Of a stretch of 64,000 nucleotides of DNA, positions 53,301 through 59,300 are shown piece by piece. Source of the DNA: Hermodice carunculata (lineage: Eukaryota; Annelida; Polychaeta; Eunicida; Amphinomidae); contig OZ026628.1 in the NCBI GenBank assembly GCA_964020975.1, positions 50,223,336 to 50,287,335 of the forward strand. Direction: 5' to 3'. Made by a program: the position numbers and the translations under genes. The first letter of the stretch is position 1; each line of letters opens with the position of its first letter. Under the pieces are notes generated by a model. The model ran no database searches. It saw nothing but the letters and a program-made list of their open reading frames with translations, and was not told the origin of the DNA.

Positions 53301-56300
53301 TTGAATTCTTCAATCCCAAAAATTCATTTAAAATGATAACACTGCAAACGTGCATCAAAAGCTGAACACTTGGAAACATGGTGTCACAGCATGAAAGCCA
53401 TGAAAATAAACTGAAAGAAATGACTCTTGATTAAAATCTACAAAGAATAATACTTTGTGAAATATACATGTTTGTGTTAGTGAGAAATTAACATGGAACA
53501 AGGCATTTGCTTTTGTCTCACTCACAATGGACTGAAATATGAATGGTATTCTACAGTTTTTGCTCTCAGCACAGACATTAATATTTTATCGTGTTCAGTG
53601 CTTTGACAATATCAAAGTTTATCAACCCTTTAATTTATCTTCTGAAATGTGAAAATACCTTTCAACATCCCAGAGATCACAGGATATTTTTTCTACCCTA
53701 CTGTGTCCACTTGGCACAATTAAAAGCTTGTTTAATTACAATCATTTTCTTGCGATTTTCAGTATATCACAGGCTTGCAGTCTTTGATAATGACAACACA
53801 ATTTTCAGCCTCGGGCACACAGGTGGACCTGAACTTTCTGGGCCAAGTGTTGAAGTGGGAAGTATGCTTTAGCACCAGAGTCAAATTTGCCATTACTACA
53901 CATTTATAATGCCCTGGTGTGGGGTACAAAAATATTTAATGCTGATATGTGCACAGCTCTCTTAACTTAAGCCCAGATTACAAACAAAGGCATTTTTCTA
54001 TATGTGTAGTTTACATTTGAATTTTTGTTAAGTTTCTACCCCTGGTTTTGCATTAAGTTATGAACTTTGCCTCTTGGCATGCTATATACATGCCAAAAGA
54101 ACTTCTTTCACCCTTTCCTACTCACATCACCCAGAAGGGCCCAGATGTAAACTGTCATCTACCTTCACGTTTGTCCTTAAATTTCTCATCAATAGGAAAA
54201 CATATTAGCTGAGATTTGTATACAAGACCATTCATGATGGCATGCCCTGGGTCATTATCTTGACTTGGTGTGGGTGGGTGTGCATCCAACCCCCACCAAG
54301 GTAAACTACTGACTCAGTTTTTGTTGTTTTTTAAATTTCAAAATCAATATAAATCTGAAATGACTACAGTAATGCTATTAAGCCAAGTGGTTTTGTTGAA
54401 ATAAGCTGTGAACGAGTAGGTCAGCTTTCAATCTTAGACCGCCCAAACTTTCTTTTCACTTTCATATTTCTTCTTGTACACTGTGAGTGAAACGTGTTAG
54501 TGAGTGCCCGTGGAAACCACGCCTGCTCCATGTCATGATTTCTAGTTCTCTTTTCAAACCCCAACAACGTTAACACAGAAGTAATGCATGCTTAGCAGGC
54601 AACAATATATATCGTGTTAGCCAGAATTATTCAATATCCTACCTAAGTTTTGTTCTGTTTTTCCACCTGGACCAGCTGAAAGTGAAAATTCACAATGCAA
54701 AGTGACTGGACAGTTCTCTACTTTGCTAAAATGTGATTGGCTAATGTTTAAAACTACTGAAAGTTGATTCACAAACTTTTTGCATTGCACTGTGAATTAA
54801 GCTTTCAAACTATTTCTTGCTCTGCAATGTGATTGGTTACTTTTTCCTGTGGATGTTAAGTGCTCCAATTTCTTACAGCAAACACCAAAATGAACCAACC
54901 AGTTTTCTACTGTCTATAATAACTATATGTATCATGCGGCCATGTTAACATTTTCTAAAACTTTCTGAAATGTTCTGTTCTTTTCCTCTTAAAAAACGTG
55001 GTTTAAATGGCAAGACCTGAGGGAATATTTAAGAATATATAGAACAATTCCACTTATTTGCAAGCACCCTCAAGCAAGTATCTCTCCTGTGTACAGAAGA
55101 GAACTTAAGGAATTCAGTGTTTCCTCCTAGTTTTCTGTGTCAAATTTGTGTAGTCATGCATGATCATGTATTCACATATATGGGTTGAAGGCCACAGAGT
55201 TGAACCGAAAAGAGCACCACTCACTTTATCAGATGTTAGGCCTGAACGAAAATCATACACTTACATTTTACACACAATCCTCATTCAAAACAAGCTTACA
55301 GCATGACTTATGAAGTTCTCAAAGGTTTGTGGAGAGAAAAAGTTGTACTTTTAATTTTGTAAGTTGCTATCAGCATTTTTGCTTGAATTCCTGCAAACTC
55401 ATTACGTGTGTCCAATCTTTATAATATAAACACGTCTTTGTGGAAACTTGTAAAACACATTTGCAAATGCTTGCAACATATTATGAACTATTAATGTCTG
55501 TATTCAAAAGACACAATGTATGTTAGAATGTTGTATACATATATGGTAAACATCCATGGCTGTTATGCAAGCAATTGTTAACCATTCACATTAGGAGATA
55601 TGGCATTGTCAACAGTTTTCCTTGGCACGATAAAAAGCTTCAACCTGACCAAAGACTGTTGTTGACTTTGGTGAGCTTAATTATACAACAAAAACAGTTG
55701 ACAAATGGCCAAGTTAGTTTACCTTTGAACACCTTAGGAACTTGTGTTCGAACACCAGAAGGGGTTAATATTCATCAAGCATGCATGCTTGCATTTCGCG
55801 TCTAGCTAAATGCTGGGATTTACATAGACAAATACCTGCATAAGTGTATTATGTGAACACCCACACAGTACCTAGGTAGATTACTACAGTGTGTGTTTTA
55901 GTATCATTTATGCACGGACCACCAGTGCTCTGCAGGGAAAAAATAGCCCCTGAAAAAAATTGGCAGCGAAAATATAACTTTTTCAGTTTATTGACATAAA
56001 ATGTTTCATCAACATGAAATTTTAATAAGAAAATGAAATTCATGGGGGAAAAAAAGAAGATTACAAACACACATATACAAGACTCTCCTCTCTAGAGTAA
56101 AACTCTACCTTACATAATGAACATTTCATGTCTGGCTTCATATTATTTGTACACAACTATAGTCATGCAGCAAGTAACCTTCCAATTTGTAACATATGTC
56201 TGAATCAAAATATATTTGGCACGACATAAGCATGTTTGTCTTTTTTCCACCCAAGAAAGTCTAAATCACTGGCCATCATTTGCCTTCAGATTGATGTGAT

Positions 56301-59300
56301 CCACATAATCATTCATAACTGACCAAATATGTAGATTTCAGAGTCCCTGGCCACATAGCCAAGATGCTAATCATACCAGCCGGGCTCCCTACAAGTGTGT
56401 CTTGTATTTTGGCACGGAGAATTCATGTCACATTCTGGTCCAACTTAAGCACAGTTAAACCTGTCTATTAAAATCACACTTCTTAGCTGAGAATTAAGAT
56501 TCCAAATTTGACAGATGGCCTCACATGATGCAGCGTAAAGGGAAACTTCGACTTTGCATCAATGTACGCAGTGGTCTTTACATAGATGCAAGTGGTCTTG
56601 TTACACAAGTTTCACATTATTCTTAACCTTTTTGCACTTGTTGACCAGCATGACTGGACTGCTCCTCTCCATTTATTTACTTACTTATGACCTCAACGTA
56701 GGCTAGTGCCATCCATCAGCCTAATATCCACTTGCCAAAAAAGTATAATCTCACTAACAAAAATTCTGTAAGCTTTAGTCAGGTTGGCTAAACACATATT
56801 TCATAATTTATTCAAATTTGGATCATGCATATATTCACAACAATTTACTTACTTGTAGATTTATTGAGCACTGGTTTCAAAATGTCAATTTAGCTCATAG
56901 TTTTGGCTAACATACCCAGTACGTGGCCTGGCAGTTTTTTTTTTCAGTTTATTTAGCCAAACTACCTACAGTTGTAAAATTCCTGGTGCCAGCTAGGTCA
57001 ACACTCTCATACATATACCCCACACCTTAAGACTTTTTTCCCCTCCTCCTGTTGAATAATCCAGTGAATTGGTGACACAACATGGTACATGTACCTGTGT
57101 ACCATGATTTAACACATGACAGCTTATGTACTGTGGATACATTATTATAACAACCCCTGCCTTTCATGAACCTTGGGCAATTTTACTATGTGGAACACAT
57201 ATGAAAAACTGAGGAACCAAAGAACCAATGACAAGAATGTCAGTTCAATTAGCAAACCTACGGACTGAAGGAACTGTTTAAAGTTTTCCTGTTACATTTG
57301 CCTGGAAACACCCAAGATGATTATATTGTAAAACATATTCAGGGATTATTAATCTAGTGTTAGTATATACATGTATGACCTTGTAAGTTCAGGTCTCACC
57401 CAGCATAATGCATCAGACACCCACTCAGGTAAGCACGTCTACATTCAGTCGTTTTACACCTCCCTCCCAAATGCTGTTTTTTTTTTTTTTCAATCTGCAC
57501 AGAGAAAAATCTACATAACCTGACTGCCTACCCTGATTACAATGGATAATTTGTGACACTTTGGGGGCTATAATGAAATTTATTCTGTTCTTTCTTTTCA
57601 TCACATTTGAATAGCTTTGTCAAAACTCAGAAATCTTGCTGAAAAGTTTTATAGAAAAATAAATTCACAAAAAAACATGGCAACCAACATCTCTACAATT
57701 TTATGGCTTAACTGGTAACTGAACCCAGTTCACCTTAGACTTTTCTAGCAGGGATCTTAATATGGGTGGGTCCCAGGTCCATGCTCCTTTCGTTTCTCTG
57801 AAATTGTACAACACCCACCAAAATTGTGGGTACTTTACAATGGGCTGCATGTTAAATGATGTGAAAGTCCCACAGCTGCACCCATCCTTGTGAAACCTTA
57901 GTGGGAGTCCTGTACAGGTAGTGAAAGATGATTCAGTCCAGTTGTACTTTTTCAAGGTGTCCATTACACATATACATCTTGAATTCCCATGATCCTCAGC
58001 TTCGCCATTTCTAGGATCAGGCAATGCCTATACGGCCATATACAATACACATAGCTTTTTGCATGGAGTGAGGCATTCTTTCAACACAATCAACTTGCCA
58101 ATTTCTACCTTGCATGTTTATCAAGAGTTCAAAGCAAATATGTATAATAAATTTAGCTGGAGCAAAAGAGAAAGTCGGAATCCGTTTAGTGCAAGGCTGT
58201 ACCAAAACTATGCTGGATATGAACAGAACCAATAATGACTAGAAATGGCTCAAACAACAGAAGCACAAAAGCAAAACAATGGAAAAGATAGATGGTCTGC
58301 ATTTCTACATGATGTCCTATTCAATATGGAATCTAGTGATCAAGACCAGTGCTACACAAGCTAAAATCTGAAGTCTTTTTACTTTATCAGGAATGCAAGA
58401 AAGCCCAAAACCCACACGGACTCAACACTTGAGCAACATATTTCTTGACACGTTAATAACAGTAGAGATTTCCAAACTCTCAGACCTGGCTACACTTGAA
58501 GCTTGTGGTAAAGTCAGGAGTTTATTCTCTAAAGAAAACATGAAATGCAGAACTGTTCACTTGAAAGTTTCCATCAAAAAGGAATAAGTAACTTTTGGGA
58601 CTGAAACAGGCAGATGTGGTATATGGCAAATCATCTAACCAAGAGAAACGAGATAAACTTGCATCTGAATGTATGTCTGACACGAATAATTAGCCTGAAA
58701 GTTAAAAAGTCTTTGGTCATGCACTGGTATTACTTAGGATACTAGACTTTTTCTATACCCACACACCACAAGATAAGGGTACGCATGTCTTGCTTTCAGA
58801 ATTGGTTGTACATGTAACTGCATGTGTGAATATTCCAGACATTTTGTTGACCGTTAATTTCAAAGTTCCACTCACTGATCACCTGCAATGTTAAACAGTG
58901 ACTGGTCTTCACGACAGAATACTAAATGTCCCCCATGGTAGCACAAATGAATAGGATGACTTAGATTAAGTCCACAAGTCACACTTGGGAGCCAACTTTT
59001 AAGCTTGCTGTTATTTTTTCCCCAAACATTCTTTTCAAAATTATTTAAAAGCCAAACACAATGGGAAACTGCAATCTTATCTTGCATGTCACACAGCCTC
59101 AGCATACACCGGCATGCACAACTTAAGTAACTAACACACACACACCTTGGGCAGGCAAATAAGCTGTTGCTATGGCAACTGTTGTTATGGCAATGTGAGG
59201 GGTTAAGTTGGCTAGTAACTGGCACACAAGATCCCATTGGTTAATTCTATATAGCAAGTGGCACAAAAACAAGAGAATTCAGCACCCATGGAAAGAAAGC

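Noticed and set aside
58872-59237. 121-codon minus-strand frame ending at a GTGAGT donor-like site (FNIAGDQ)
   Set aside because: No matching acceptor in frame and no family resemblance; kept only as a possibility alongside the 57.6-58.2 kb stretch.
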